A stretch of 64,000 bases of DNA from Atlantibacter sp. RC6 (GCF_014193285.1 NZ_JACHZE010000009.1:37282-101281); one strand, 5' to 3'; shown: positions 1-10,110, counted from the stretch's first letter. Notes: generated from the sequence alone by a model not told the origin. Made by a program: numbers and translations.

Positions 1-1094
1 TCATCCTTACCGCTCACGGCTCGATCCCTGATGCGGTGGCGGCAACCCAGCAGGGCGTGTTCAGCTTCCTGACCAAACCGGTGGATAAAGACGCGCTGTA
101 TCAGGCCATTGACGATGCGCTGGCGCACAAGGGTGTCGGCGGTGATGACGAATGGCAAAATGCCATTGTTACCCGCAGCCCCATTATGCTGCGCCTGCTG
201 GAGCAGGCGCGGATGGTGGCGCAATCTGATGTCAGCGTGCTGATCAACGGCCAGAGCGGGACGGGTAAAGAGGTGCTGGCGCAGGCTATTCACAACGCCA
301 GCCCCCGGGCGAAAAAAGCCTTTATCGCCATTAACTGCGGCGCGCTGCCGGAGCAGTTGCTGGAGTCGGAACTGTTTGGCCATGCGCGCGGCGCGTTTAC
401 CGGCGCGGTGAGCAGCCGGGAAGGGCTATTCCAGGCGGCAGAAGGCGGCACGCTGTTTCTTGATGAGATTGGCGATATGCCGATCCCATTACAGGTCAAA
501 CTGCTGCGCGTATTGCAGGAGCGCAAGGTGCGCCCGCTCGGCAGCAACCGCGATATTGATATTGATGTGCGCATTATCTCCGCCACCCACCGGGATCTCC
601 CCAAAGCGATGGCGCGCGGCGAATTCCGCGAGGATCTGTTTTACCGCCTGAACGTGGTCAGCCTGAAAATCCCGGCGCTCAATGAACGGGCGGAAGATAT
701 TCCGCTGCTGGCGAACCATCTGCTGCGCCAGGCGGCGGATCGCCATAAACCTTTTGTGCGGCGTTTTTCCACCGAAGCCATGAAATACCTGATGGCGGCA
801 AGCTGGCCCGGTAACGTGCGCCAGTTGGTGAACGTGATCGAGCAGTGCGTAGCGCTGACCTCCGCGCCGGTGATCAGCGAAGCGCTGGTTGGCCAGGCGC
901 TGGAAGGGGAAAACTCAGTGCTGCCGACCTTTGTCGAGGCGCGTAATCAGTTTGAACTCAACTATCTGCGCAAGATTTTGCAGATCACCAAAGGTAATGT
1001 CACCCACGCCGCACGAATGGCGGGGCGCAACCGCACCGAGTTCTACAAACTGCTTGCCCGCCATGAACTCGATGCAAATGATTTTAAAGAGTAG
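1..1094 (+). CDS. glrR: Response regulator GlrR (QseF), sigma-54 activator, 5'-truncated by window
   Basis: This is the cytoplasmic response regulator partner of the GlrK sensor kinase and activates sigma-54 promoters. The reading frame is open from the first bases, so the start and most of the receiver domain lie outside the window. The visible part begins in the receiver C-terminus (TAHGS and the FLTKP lysine motif). An AAA+ domain follows with Walker A GQSGTGKE, the sigma-54 contact loop GAFTGA and a FLDEIGD Walker B. It ends in a Fis-type helix-turn-helix (GNVTHAARMAGRNRTEFYKL). glnB lies 94 bp downstream, as in E. coli glrK-qseG-glrR-glnB. An internal GTG at 36 is not the true start. Identity is confident from the motif order and the neighbour. 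Confidence 0.93.
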   Translation, partial: ILTAHGSIPDAVAATQQGVFSFLTKPVDKDALYQAIDDALAHKGVGGDDEWQNAIVTRSPIMLRLLEQARMVAQSDVSVLINGQSGTGKEVLAQAIHNASPRAKKAFIAINCGALPEQLLESELFGHARGAFTGAVSSREGLFQAAEGGTLFLDEIGDMPIPLQVKLLRVLQERKVRPLGSNRDIDIDVRIISATHRDLPKAMARGEFREDLFYRLNVVSLKIPALNERAEDIPLLANHLLRQAADRHKPFVRRFSTEAMKYLMAASWPGNVRQLVNVIEQCVALTSAPVISEALVGQALEGENSVLPTFVEARNQFELNYLRKILQITKGNVTHAARMAGRNRTEFYKLLARHELDANDFKE

Positions 1095-1179
1095 TTTTGC
1101 TGCCAAACCGGCCTCAACATATGGTACGGTGAGCAACCGATTACGCGTAGATAACTGTGCCTCAGGCGAGATGAGTTAA

Positions 1180-1527
<348 letters not shown>

Positions 1528-1536
1528 CTCCCCGGC

Positions 1537-1565
1537 CTCTCCTGCAACTTTAACCGCAGGAGAGG
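1537..1565. terminator. Hairpin between convergent glnB and rsmS
   Basis: CTCTCCTGC and GCAGGAGAG form a 9-bp stem around a loop of about 10 nt, just after glnB and before the end of rsmS. There is no long T tail on the plus strand. It probably serves as a shared terminator for the converging genes. Confidence 0.55.
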
Positions 1566-1569
1566 AAGC

Positions 1570-1728
1570 TTATTTCGATTCCTCTGCTTCCCGCTGTTTA
1601 CGCAAAAAATCCTGTCGCACCATTTCCAGCGCGCTTAACGCCGTCGCCGGCGCAATATTGTGCGTTTCCAGCAGCATAATTAAATCCACCGCCAGTTTGA
1701 CGTCATCGGGGGCGTTCTCAAGGGACAC
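1570..1728 (-). CDS. rsmS: RsmS (YbaM), pleiotropic regulatory protein
   Basis: A 52-residue protein whose N-terminus [20 protein letters not shown] matches the YbaM/RsmS family. In soft-rot enterobacteria RsmS modulates Rsm-dependent secondary metabolism; its biochemical role is not settled. The start is taken as GTG at 1728, with CAGGAGAG about 6 bases upstream. The open frame extends further upstream into priC, but the family length of about 53 residues supports the GTG. It sits 16 bp downstream of priC and is probably co-transcribed with it. Confidence 0.85.
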   Translation of the reverse strand: MSLENAPDDVKLAVDLIMLLETHNIAPATALSALEMVRQDFLRKQREAEESK

Positions 1729-1744
1729 GGTTCTCTCCTGTGGG

Positions 1745-2272
1745 TTAACGCGTTTGCCGCGCCAGCGCGCGCTCAATCGCCGCCAGCGCATGGCGGCAGC
1801 GCGCCAGACGGCCATCCAGCGCCTCAATCTCTTTATGTAATCGCTGCTGCGCTTGTAGCGTTTCTACGTTACGCAACTGGGTTTCGCGCTGCTGCTTCAT
1901 CGCCAACAGGCGGCGTTCATACTCCTGATGTTGCAGCAACTGGGCGTGGCGGCGTCCGGCTGGCAGATGGGCACTGTCATGATGGCGCAACGACCATGTC
2001 GCCCCTTCGCGAGCCAGGGCTTCCATCTGGGCGACAAGATGCTCCGCCAGCCAGGCCACTTGTTCGGTTTTTTGTTCCCGGACGTGAAGCGTTAACACCT
2101 CCAGGTTGCGCCAGCACTCCTGCAAATAATCATTGATAAGCGTAGAGCGGGTCTGGAAAAGCTGCTGGTCAAAGCGCGCCGACAGCGTGCGGTGCTGCGC
2201 CAGCGGTGCCAGCGTCCGGGAAAGGTGCTGCAACTGCGTTTGTAGCGATTGTAATAATCGGTCGGTTTTCAT
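1745..2272 (-). CDS. priC: Primosomal replication protein PriC (N'')
   Basis: The 175-residue restart factor recognises stalled forks with a leading-strand gap and helps reload DnaB. It shows PriC family landmarks: [15 protein letters not shown] near residue 30, [20 protein letters not shown] in the middle and [20 protein letters not shown] at the C-terminus. It is largely helical and rich in Arg, Gln and Leu. The length equals the E. coli protein. It is divergent from ybaN, with 65 bp between the starts, and followed by rsmS as in E. coli. Confidence 0.93.
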   Translation of the reverse strand: MKTDRLLQSLQTQLQHLSRTLAPLAQHRTLSARFDQQLFQTRSTLINDYLQECWRNLEVLTLHVREQKTEQVAWLAEHLVAQMEALAREGATWSLRHHDSAHLPAGRRHAQLLQHQEYERRLLAMKQQRETQLRNVETLQAQQRLHKEIEALDGRLARCRHALAAIERALARQTR

Positions 2273-2337
2273 TCGCTCTCCGCTGTCTCCCGCCTGCGCT
2301 GTGCTACAGTAGCCGACATGACTCTGTGGAAGCGACT

Positions 2338-2715
2338 ATGCAACGACTTATTTTAATCATCATTGGCTGGATTGCGGTAGTGCTTGCCACGCTCGGCGTG
2401 GTGCTCCCTTTGCTTCCCACAACCCCTTTTTTACTGCTGGCGGCCTGGTGTTTTGCCCGTTCTTCGCCGCGATTTCACCACTGGCTGCTGTACCGCTCCT
2501 GGTTCGGCGGCTATCTGCGCTACTGGCAACAGCATAAAGCGATGCCGCGCGGCGCCAAACCCCGGGCGATTGCGTTTATTCTTGTTACATTTGCCGTGTC
2601 GCTGTGGCTGGTAAAAATGTTCTGGGTGCGTATTTTGTTATTAACGATCCTCGGCTGCCTGCTGATCTTTATGTGGCGCATCCCGGTGATTGACGAAAAG
2701 CAACAAAACCCCTGA
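2338..2715 (+). CDS. ybaN: YbaN inner-membrane protein (DUF454)
   Basis: A 125-residue integral membrane protein of the YbaN/DUF454 family. An N-terminal hydrophobic helix (LILIIIGWIAVVLATLGVVL) is followed by LPTTPFLLLAAWCFARSS, a short amphipathic central segment, and one or two further membrane helices near residues 85-115. The ATG at 2338 gives the usual family length. The frame is open further upstream, but that stretch overlaps the priC 5' end. The function is unknown in E. coli as well. It lies upstream of apt, as in E. coli. Confidence 0.9.
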   Translation: MQRLILIIIGWIAVVLATLGVVLPLLPTTPFLLLAAWCFARSSPRFHHWLLYRSWFGGYLRYWQQHKAMPRGAKPRAIAFILVTFAVSLWLVKMFWVRILLLTILGCLLIFMWRIPVIDEKQQNP

Positions 2716-2866
2716 ACCGGTATCTGAGTGGTTGCATTTCGATGGCTCAGCCAGTACATTCTGGCGTTTTCGGCAACAGACACGCGCTGGTTAACGCTTA
2801 AGCAAAATTGCGTTTACCCCTTTGGCGTGCCTTGTGAGTCAACCCGTTTTAATCAGGCATGTAATT

Positions 2867-3418
2867 ATGACCGCGACTGCACAGCAGCTTGAATTTCTTA
2901 AAGACAGTATTAAAAGCATCCAGGATTACCCGAAGCCGGGTATTCTGTTTCGTGACGTTACCAGCCTGCTGGAAGACCCCAAAGCTTACGCGTTAAGTAT
3001 CGAACTGCTGACCGAGCGCTACAAAGATGCCGGCATCACCAAAGTGGTCGGTACCGAAGCGCGCGGCTTCCTGTTCGGCGCGCCGGTCGCGCTGGCGCTG
3101 GGCGTCGGTTTTGTCCCGGTGCGCAAGCCGCGTAAATTGCCGCGCGAAACCATCGCAGAAAGCTATGAACTGGAATACGGCACCGATCAGCTGGAAATCC
3201 ACGTTGATGCTATCAAGCCCGGCGACAAAGTGCTGGTGGTGGACGACCTGCTGGCGACTGGCGGCACCATTGACGCCACCGTGAAGCTGATCCGCCGCCT
3301 CGGCGGTGAAGTGAAAGACGCCGCGTTTATCATCAACCTGTTTGACCTCGGCGGCGAACAGCGCCTGCAACAGGCGGGCATCGACTGCTTCAGCCTGGTT
3401 CCGTTCCCCGGTCATTGA
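2867..3418 (+). CDS. apt: Adenine phosphoribosyltransferase
   Basis: A cytoplasmic purine salvage enzyme that converts adenine and PRPP to AMP and PPi. At 183 residues it has the E. coli length. The PRPP-binding motif is [13 protein letters not shown], and the flexible catalytic loop [17 protein letters not shown] and [14 protein letters not shown] are also visible. The ATG at 2867 ([12 protein letters not shown]) is chosen by homology, although the frame is open from 2822. It lies 90 bp upstream of dnaX, as in other enterobacteria. Confidence 0.97.
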   Translation: MTATAQQLEFLKDSIKSIQDYPKPGILFRDVTSLLEDPKAYALSIELLTERYKDAGITKVVGTEARGFLFGAPVALALGVGFVPVRKPRKLPRETIAESYELEYGTDQLEIHVDAIKPGDKVLVVDDLLATGGTIDATVKLIRRLGGEVKDAAFIINLFDLGGEQRLQQAGIDCFSLVPFPGH

Positions 3419-3508
3419 TTTTCGCCTCCCGACAGCCTCGCCGTACAGGTGGGGCTGTGTTAGCATTACCCCTCTCTATTCACCATCCACGCATTTCAGA
3501 GCCAGCCC

Positions 3509-5434
3509 ATGAGTTATCAGGTCTTAGCCCGTAAATGGCGCCCACAAACCTTTGCAGACGTTGTCGGCCAGGAACATGTACTGACCGCGCTGGCGAACGG
3601 ATTATCCCTCGGGCGTATCCACCACGCGTACCTGTTTTCCGGCACACGCGGCGTCGGGAAAACCTCGATTGCCCGTCTGTTAGCCAAAGGTCTGAACTGC
3701 GAAACCGGCATTACGGCGACCCCGTGCGGCGTGTGCGATAACTGCCGCGAAATCGAGCAGGGCCGTTTTGTCGATTTGATTGAAATTGACGCCGCGTCGC
3801 GCACCAAAGTGGAAGACACCCGCGATCTGCTGGATAACGTGCAATATGCGCCCGCGCGTGGCCGCTTCAAAGTCTATCTGATTGACGAAGTGCATATGCT
3901 CTCGCGCCACAGCTTTAACGCGCTGTTAAAGACGCTGGAAGAGCCGCCCGCGCACGTTAAATTCTTGCTGGCGACCACCGATCCGCAAAAACTGCCGGTG
4001 ACCATCCTGTCGCGCTGCCTGCAATTCCATCTTAAAGCGCTGGACGTTGAGCAGATCCGCGATCAGCTGGAACATATTCTCACTCAGGAAAAAATCGACC
4101 ACGAATCGCGCGCCCTGCAACTGCTGGCGCGCGCAGCGGAAGGGAGCCTGCGCGACGCGCTAAGCCTGACCGATCAGGCTATCGCCAGCGGCGACGGGCA
4201 GGTCAGTACCGCGGCGGTGAGCGCCATGCTGGGTACGCTTGATGACGCTCAGGCGCTGGCGCTGATTGAAGCGCTGGCCCGCGCCGAAGGCGAAACCGTG
4301 ATGCGCCTGATTAACGAGGCGCATTCTCGCGGCGTCGAGTGGGAAGCGCTGCTGGTGGAAATGCTCAGCCTGTTGCATCGCATTGCGATGGTCCAGCTTT
4401 CCCCTGCCGCTATCGGCAGTGATATGGCAAATATCGAGCAGCGCCTGCGCGAACTGGCGCGTACGCTGCCGCCGGCGGACGTGCAGCTCTATTACCAGAC
4501 GCTGCTGATTGGCCGTAAAGAACTGCCCTGGGCCCCGGACCGGCGGATGGGCGTCGAAATGACGTTGCTGCGCGCGCTGGCGTTTCATCCCCGCGCGCCA
4601 ATAGCTGAGCCGCAACCGGTACAGACCGCGATCCCGGCGGTGGCGGCACAGCCCGTCGCCCGCGTGGAAGCGCCGTCTCCGGTCGCGCCGCCGCCGACCG
4701 CTCCGAACGTCCCGCTGCCTGACGCCACCAGCCATCTGCTGGAAGCCCGCAGCCGCTTGCAAAAAGCCCAGGAGGGCAGCAAAGCAAAAAAGAGTGAACC
4801 GGCAGCGCCAGGTACCGCGCGGCCGGTGAATAACTCCGCGCTCGAACGACTGGCATCGGTCACCGAACGGGTAAAAGCCAAACCGGCGAAAGCCCCACAG
4901 GAGAGCGTGGCGGCCAAACCGGAAGCCTACCGCTGGAAGGCGCAAAACGTGGTGGAGGTTACGCCAGAACCCGTCGCCACGCCGAAGGCGCTGAAAAAAG
5001 CGCTTGAGCATGAGAAAACCCCCGAGCTGGCCGCGAAGTTGGCCGAGGAATCTCTGGCGCGCGATGAGTGGGCGCGTGATGTAAGCTTATTAAAACTGCC
5101 GAAACTGGTAGAGCAGGTGGCGCTGAACGCCTGGAAAGAGCAGGATGGGCCGAAGATTTGCCTGCACCTGCGCGCCACCCAGCGCCATTTGAATTCACCG
5201 GCGGCGCGGCAAACCCTTAGCGAGGCGATGAGCCAGCTATACGGTATGCCGATTGAACTGACTATCATTGAAGATGATAATCTCGCCCAGCGTACGCCGC
5301 TTGAGTGGCGGCAGGCGATTTACGAAGAGAAGCTGGCGCAGGCGCGCGAGTCGATCATCGCGGATGCCAATATCCAGACCCTGCGTCGTTTCTTCGATGC
5401 CGATCTGGATGAGGAGAGCATTCGCCCCCTTTGA
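3509..5434 (+). CDS. dnaX: DNA polymerase III subunits tau and gamma
   Basis: Clamp-loader ATPase of the replicative polymerase. Full-length tau is 641 residues; gamma (about 429 residues) is made by -1 frameshifting at 4786-4792. The N-terminal AAA+ module has Walker A SGTRGVGKTS near residue 45, the four-cysteine zinc module (CETG...CGVCDNC) and the LIDEVHML Walker B, followed by the LSRCLQFHL sensor. A Pro/Ala-rich linker (residues about 355-440) leads to the tau domains that bind DnaB and the polymerase. ybaB follows 82 bp downstream. Confidence 0.98.
   Translation: MSYQVLARKWRPQTFADVVGQEHVLTALANGLSLGRIHHAYLFSGTRGVGKTSIARLLAKGLNCETGITATPCGVCDNCREIEQGRFVDLIEIDAASRTKVEDTRDLLDNVQYAPARGRFKVYLIDEVHMLSRHSFNALLKTLEEPPAHVKFLLATTDPQKLPVTILSRCLQFHLKALDVEQIRDQLEHILTQEKIDHESRALQLLARAAEGSLRDALSLTDQAIASGDGQVSTAAVSAMLGTLDDAQALALIEALARAEGETVMRLINEAHSRGVEWEALLVEMLSLLHRIAMVQLSPAAIGSDMANIEQRLRELARTLPPADVQLYYQTLLIGRKELPWAPDRRMGVEMTLLRALAFHPRAPIAEPQPVQTAIPAVAAQPVARVEAPSPVAPPPTAPNVPLPDATSHLLEARSRLQKAQEGSKAKKSEPAAPGTARPVNNSALERLASVTERVKAKPAKAPQESVAAKPEAYRWKAQNVVEVTPEPVATPKALKKALEHEKTPELAAKLAEESLARDEWARDVSLLKLPKLVEQVALNAWKEQDGPKICLHLRATQRHLNSPAARQTLSEAMSQLYGMPIELTIIEDDNLAQRTPLEWRQAIYEEKLAQARESIIADANIQTLRRFFDADLDEESIRPL
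4770..4827 (+). promoter_or_regulatory. Programmed -1 frameshift site of dnaX
   Basis: The slippery heptamer A AAA AAG occupies 4786-4792 in the dnaX frame. After a -1 slip the next codons are GAG and TGA (4795-4797), so gamma ends in Glu right after the slip, as in E. coli. A Shine-Dalgarno-like stimulator (AGGAGGG, 4770-4776) lies 9 bases upstream. A GC-rich stem pairs ACCGGC (4798-4803) with GCCGGT (4822-4827). All three known stimulatory elements are in place. Confidence 0.93.
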
Positions 5435-5504
5435 CGGGCAAGCCTTCTGCCTGTTGTAAACCCGGTATCGCTGAGCGGATAACGCCCGGCGAGCCCCTAA
5501 GTAA

Positions 5505-5846
<342 letters not shown>

Positions 5847-5892
5847 TAGAAATCTTATCTCCATCGCGTTGTGTTCATATTGCGTGAAGAAC

Positions 5893-5922
5893 AAAATCCC
5901 GGATTTATTATTCCGGGATTTT
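5893..5922 (+). terminator. Rho-independent terminator after ybaB
   Basis: AAAATCCCGGA (5893-5903) pairs with TCCGGGATTTT (5912-5922), giving an 11-bp stem closing on T residues. It would end the dnaX-ybaB transcript before the inserted fimbrial operon and so uncouple recR from its usual operon. Confidence 0.85.
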
Positions 5923-6189
5923 GCTTTTGGAATTATTGAATAGATCGTTGCTTAATATATAAGTCATTTATTCAAAGTAATTATTTCTTTTAGCAATTCG
6001 TGCTTATACAAAATTATAATGGTTGTATTAATTAACTCCACTGGATTAGTATTTTTAGGCTTAATGTGCGTAGTCTGTATTATTGATTCATTTTATTTAA
6101 TGGCAATTAATATATAATATTTATACTTGCTTTTTTTGGGTATACGTAAAATATATGTTCTGATGCCATTCATTAACTAAGGAACAGGT
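5923..6189 (+). promoter_or_regulatory. AT-rich region upstream of the fimbrial operon
   Basis: About 270 bp of markedly AT-rich sequence without a credible gene. It must hold the fimbrial promoter, but no hexamer pair is clear enough to name. I saw no inverted repeats of the kind that flank invertible fim switches, and there is no recombinase gene nearby. The composition is consistent with H-NS silencing, which is an inference. A GGAAC stretch precedes the pilin ATG. Confidence 0.5.
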
Positions 6190-6726
6190 ATGAAAATGAA
6201 TTCAGTTAAACATGTTCTTCTTCCCATCGTTTTAATCTCAGCAGGTATGAGTGGGGCAAATGCGGCTGATACCATTACTTTTAACGGCAAAGTTATTGAT
6301 ACTACGTGTACAGTCGTCGTCAATGGGGGAGACTCCACCATTGAAATAGGCTCCATCCCTAAAGAGGATGTGGCAAATAAAGGCGACACGGGTGCGCCAA
6401 AATCATTTAATATTTCTTTAGAGTCCTGCCCGCTTGCTGCCGTTGGCGTTCCGACTCAAGCCTATATCAAGTTTTCCGGTCCAACTGATGGCGATCCGTC
6501 TTACTTTAAAAACGTCGCGACAAACAGTGCCGCACTTAATGTTGGCGTACTGCTAAAACAGGGTTCCACCGTGGTCAAAGCGGATGCAGACAACGACCCC
6601 ATCATTCTGCCGCCGGCGGGCGGTAATGTGACGGAGGATTACACCGCTCAGTTGGTCGCGACCAATGCCGGGTCCACCGTGGGTAATGTCACCAGCGTTT
6701 TAACCTATAACGTAAGCTATCTTTAA
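6190..6726 (+). CDS. Major fimbrial subunit (type 1 pilin family)
   Basis: A 178-residue pilin with a Sec signal peptide ending at GANA before ADTITFNGKVIDTTC. It has the two conserved cysteines (IDTTCTVVV and LESCPLAA) that form the pilin disulfide, an N-terminal donor strand (TITFNGKVI) and the typical C-terminal beta strand ending YNVSYL with the penultimate tyrosine. These are hallmarks of FimA-type subunits assembled by donor-strand exchange. It is first in the operon and is followed by a hairpin, which fits a more abundant transcript than the downstream genes. The receptor and fimbrial clade cannot be named. Confidence 0.9.
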   Translation: MKMNSVKHVLLPIVLISAGMSGANAADTITFNGKVIDTTCTVVVNGGDSTIEIGSIPKEDVANKGDTGAPKSFNISLESCPLAAVGVPTQAYIKFSGPTDGDPSYFKNVATNSAALNVGVLLKQGSTVVKADADNDPIILPPAGGNVTEDYTAQLVATNAGSTVGNVTSVLTYNVSYL

Positions 6727-6738
6727 CTGATGCATGGC

Positions 6739-6763
6739 GAGAGGGAACCGTGTTTTCCCTCTC
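6739..6763 (+). terminator. Intercistronic hairpin between pilin and chaperone genes
   Basis: GAGAGGGAA (6739-6747) pairs perfectly with TTCCCTCTC (6755-6763) across a 7-nt loop, without a T tail. It probably stabilises the pilin mRNA or partly terminates, keeping chaperone and usher levels below the pilin level. The same kind of element is common in fimbrial operons. Confidence 0.6.
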
Positions 6764-6778
6764 CTTCTGGAATATTCA

Positions 6779-7462
6779 ATGACGCGATTACGGGTTCTTT
6801 TGTTCTTCATTGGGATGTTTTCAAGCGCAACAACCTTAGCAAATATCGTAGTAGGCGGTACTCGGTTGGTATTTGACGGTACGCAGAAAGCGGCAACATT
6901 ATCACTGGATAATAAAGATAAAACAGCAAGCCTGGTGCAATCATGGCTGACGCCTGTTGATGCGACCTCTCCTCCTAAAGATTGCTTTATCATTACGCCG
7001 CCATTATTCAGAATGGGCGCGGGTGAAAAAGCGACTTTACGCGTAGTTCGTTCCGGTAAACCCTTATCAGAAGATCGCGAATCAATGTTTTGGCTGAATG
7101 TGAAAGGAATCCCGGCAACGGAGGAAGAGTCGGGTAAAAATATGCTGCAAATTGCCATCAATTCGCAGATTAAACTTATTTATCGCCCGGCCAGTTTGAA
7201 AGCGCTTTATTCAGAAGATTATGCAGAAAAACTTCAATGGTCCGCGACGGGCCAAATGCTCAAGGCTAAAAATCCCACGCCGTTTTATGCAAATTTATTC
7301 AAACTTATTGTTGATGGTAAAACTATTCCAGGCAACTGGTTTGTTGCGCCCTATGCTGAGCTGAGTATTCCTGTAGGAAAATCTCTCACGCATGGCAATG
7401 TTACATGGCAAATTATTAATGATTTTGGATTGGCCGGGAAACATTATTCAGTCGCTTATTAA
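6779..7462 (+). CDS. Periplasmic fimbrial chaperone (PapD/FimC family)
   Basis: About 227 residues with a signal peptide (MTRLRVLLFFIGMFSSATTLA, cleaved before NIVVGGTRL). It shows the PapD-type signature SMFWLNVKGIP near residue 85, the KLIYRP motif of the G1-to-domain-2 transition, and a second immunoglobulin-like domain (PTPFYANLFKL...LSIPVG). It binds pilins in the periplasm by donating its G1 strand. The start is set at 6779 because it begins a clean signal peptide; an in-frame ATG at 6734 would lie just upstream of the hairpin and add a non-signal extension. Confidence 0.92.
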   Translation: MTRLRVLLFFIGMFSSATTLANIVVGGTRLVFDGTQKAATLSLDNKDKTASLVQSWLTPVDATSPPKDCFIITPPLFRMGAGEKATLRVVRSGKPLSEDRESMFWLNVKGIPATEEESGKNMLQIAINSQIKLIYRPASLKALYSEDYAEKLQWSATGQMLKAKNPTPFYANLFKLIVDGKTIPGNWFVAPYAELSIPVGKSLTHGNVTWQIINDFGLAGKHYSVAY

Positions 7463-7503
7463 TGTATTAAAGGGAAAAAAGCGATGCAGGAAGCAAGCTA
7501 AGC

Positions 7504-10077
7504 GTGAATTTTAATATCAAAAAAATGGTGTGGAGTGCGGTGGTGGGGACATCTTGCGTTACGCTGAATGCAGTGGCTAAAGAGTATTTTAATCCCCAAC
7601 TCCTTGAAACAACAGAAACCTCTGCACCGCCCATCGATCTGGCGCTTTATGCCGAGCAAAGCATTCCACCCGGTGATTTTAATCTCGACATTTATATTAA
7701 TGACGCTTATGTAGATTCCGGAACGGTGACCTTCAAACGCGTAGAAGAGGCGGGCAACACAAACGCGAATACATCTGAAGTGCGTCCCTGTCTGAGCATC
7801 CAGCAGTTAAAAAGCTGGAATATTCGTGTCGAAAGTTATCCAGAGCTGGTAGCGGATAAGGGCGATTGCGCGAAGCTAACAGCCATCCCTGAACTCAATA
7901 TTACCGTCAAAATGAGTACCCAGCGTCTGGAGCTGTTTGTCCCGCAAGTCGCCATGCTCAATCCGCCCCGGGGTTTTGTACCGGAAGACAAATGGGATGA
8001 TGGTATTAACGCGGGGTTGCTCAATTACAGCCTTTCCGGGCAAACCACGCATTCCCGCGACGATGGCGCAACCACCAACAGCCAGTTTGCGGTGCTACAA
8101 CCTGGACTTAACCTTGGCGCCTGGCGTTTTCGAAATTATTCCACCTTTAATCACGATGAAAATACCAGAGAGTGGCAATCGATTTACAACTACGTCGAGC
8201 GCGACATCCGCCGCCTGAAAAGCCGGTTAACGCTTGGTGAAGCCAACACCGCTGCCGGCATTTTTGACAGCCTGCAATTTACCGGGCTGCAACTCAGTTC
8301 CGATTCGGAAATGTTGCCTGACAGCCTGCAAGGATTCGCGCCGGTGGTGCGTGGGATTGCGAAGAGTAATGCCCAGGTCACAATTTATCAGGATGGCTAC
8401 AGCATCTATAAAACCTTTGTGCCCGCAGGCGCTTTTGAAATCAGGGACCTGAATCCGACAGGCAGTTCGGGGGATTTACATGTAGTGGTAAAAGAAGCGG
8501 ATGGCCGCGAGCAACGTTTTATCGTCCCTTACGCTTCACTGGCCATTTTGCAGCGTGAAGGCCAGTTAAAATATAGCGTCGTTGGCGGGGAAACACGTTC
8601 CAGCGATGGACGAAGCCAGAACATGAACTTTATGCAACTCTCGGCGGCGTATGGCCTCCCGTATGGCATTACCGTTTATGGCGGGTTCCAGCAGGCGGAA
8701 AATGACTATACCCAGGTTCTGGCGGGGTCAGGACTGAATCTGGGGCAGATGGGGGCAGTATCGGTTGATGTTGCGCAATCACTGTCCACCTTAACCTGGC
8801 CTGGGGAAAAGAACACCTTTTCCCGCAGGCGCGGTGAGTCTTTGCAGGTGCGTTACAGTAAAGCGTTCCCCGAAACCGGAACTGACCTGACCCTCGCGGG
8901 TTACCGTATCTCTTCCCGTAATTATTATTCGCTGGCTGACTTTGCCGAGCGTCAAAATAGGCAGGGCAAGGATTATGGCGATGATAAGCGCGATCGCCAT
9001 CGGCTTGAGGCGACGATTTCGCAGAACACCGAGTACGGCTCAGTGAGCCTGTCGTGGGTGCGCGAATCTTACTGGGATTGCTCCAGAACCGACTCCCTGA
9101 GTGTCGGGCTGAGCAGTTCCTGGGGGAAAGTGTCGTGGTTTTTGAGTTACGCTTTAAACCACAATGTCCCCGGCACAGATGATTCCAGTAAAACCACTAA
9201 TGACAACGTGCTGTCATTAACGATAAATATTCCCTTCAACGCGTTCTGGAATAATGAGCGTTACGATTCTGTTACCGCCAGTTATAGCGTGAGCCAAAGT
9301 AAAGACGGCCCGACGACGCACAATGTTGGATTGAACGGGACTGCGCTGGCGAATAATGCATTAAGCTGGCAAGCGCAGGAGGGCTACACCTCGGATACCC
9401 GCAGCACGTCGGGCAATCTCAGCGTTGCTTACCAACACTCCAGAGCCGATCTTTCCGCCAGCTACGGCTATGACGATTACAGCCAACATTACAATTATGC
9501 GTTGCGCGGCGGAGCCCTTGTTCATGCGCAGGGCATTACGCTTTCCCGGTCATTAAACGAAACCGTTGCGCTGGTTCAAGCGCCCGGGGTGAAAAATGCG
9601 CCGGTAAACGGTCAGGTGAATATCCTGACGGATTCGAGCGGCAACGCTGTAGTGCCCTACATCCGGCCTTACCATGAAACCAGCGTAGGAATAGACACCC
9701 GGTCCCTGGCGGATACGGACATGGAAATCGATAACGTAAGCCGAATGCTGGTGCCGACGCGGGGTTCGGTGGTCAAGGCTCGCTTTCATACAGCTATTGG
9801 ATTTCGCGCCATGATGTCGCTCTGGCACCAGCAACGTCCTGTGCCTTTTGGCGCGATGGTCACTCGTAGCGATGAGGAAAAGGATGACAAAAACGCCCCT
9901 GAGCAGCATAGCAATATCGTTGGCGATGAGGGCCAGGTTTATATCGCGGGCCTGAAAGAGAAGGGCACATTGCGGGTAAAGTGGGGGCAAGCCACGGATC
10001 AACAGTGTCGCGTGAACTATTCATTCGTCCATCCACAAAGGGAAAAAATCATGCTGTATCACGCGGAATGTCTTTGA
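7504..10077 (+). CDS. Fimbrial outer-membrane usher (FimD/PapC family)
   Basis: An 857-residue assembly platform in the outer membrane. It starts at GTG 7504 (AGGAAGC about 12 bases upstream) with a signal peptide ending near NAVAKEYF. It has the N-terminal domain opening YFNPQLL, a CLSIQQLKSWNI segment with its cysteine, and a beta-barrel with the conserved FRNYSTFN, RLTLGEANT and GFAPVVRGIAKSNAQVTI blocks around the plug. The C-terminal domains end with paired cysteines (QQCRVNYSF and YHAECL). The length fits complete ushers and no disruption is seen. Confidence 0.95.
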   Translation: MNFNIKKMVWSAVVGTSCVTLNAVAKEYFNPQLLETTETSAPPIDLALYAEQSIPPGDFNLDIYINDAYVDSGTVTFKRVEEAGNTNANTSEVRPCLSIQQLKSWNIRVESYPELVADKGDCAKLTAIPELNITVKMSTQRLELFVPQVAMLNPPRGFVPEDKWDDGINAGLLNYSLSGQTTHSRDDGATTNSQFAVLQPGLNLGAWRFRNYSTFNHDENTREWQSIYNYVERDIRRLKSRLTLGEANTAAGIFDSLQFTGLQLSSDSEMLPDSLQGFAPVVRGIAKSNAQVTIYQDGYSIYKTFVPAGAFEIRDLNPTGSSGDLHVVVKEADGREQRFIVPYASLAILQREGQLKYSVVGGETRSSDGRSQNMNFMQLSAAYGLPYGITVYGGFQQAENDYTQVLAGSGLNLGQMGAVSVDVAQSLSTLTWPGEKNTFSRRRGESLQVRYSKAFPETGTDLTLAGYRISSRNYYSLADFAERQNRQGKDYGDDKRDRHRLEATISQNTEYGSVSLSWVRESYWDCSRTDSLSVGLSSSWGKVSWFLSYALNHNVPGTDDSSKTTNDNVLSLTINIPFNAFWNNERYDSVTASYSVSQSKDGPTTHNVGLNGTALANNALSWQAQEGYTSDTRSTSGNLSVAYQHSRADLSASYGYDDYSQHYNYALRGGALVHAQGITLSRSLNETVALVQAPGVKNAPVNGQVNILTDSSGNAVVPYIRPYHETSVGIDTRSLADTDMEIDNVSRMLVPTRGSVVKARFHTAIGFRAMMSLWHQQRPVPFGAMVTRSDEEKDDKNAPEQHSNIVGDEGQVYIAGLKEKGTLRVKWGQATDQQCRVNYSFVHPQREKIMLYHAECL

Positions 10078-10110
10078 CTGCATTATTCGCGCTGGCAGGG
10101 AATTGCCTGT

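Noticed and set aside
4160..5011. 283-codon minus-strand frame opposite dnaX
   Set aside because: Shadow frame; dnaX itself is unequivocal and the antisense product has no recognisable domain.
5923..6189. Invertible fim switch upstream of the pilin gene
   Set aside because: No pair of inverted repeats and no tyrosine recombinase gene nearby.
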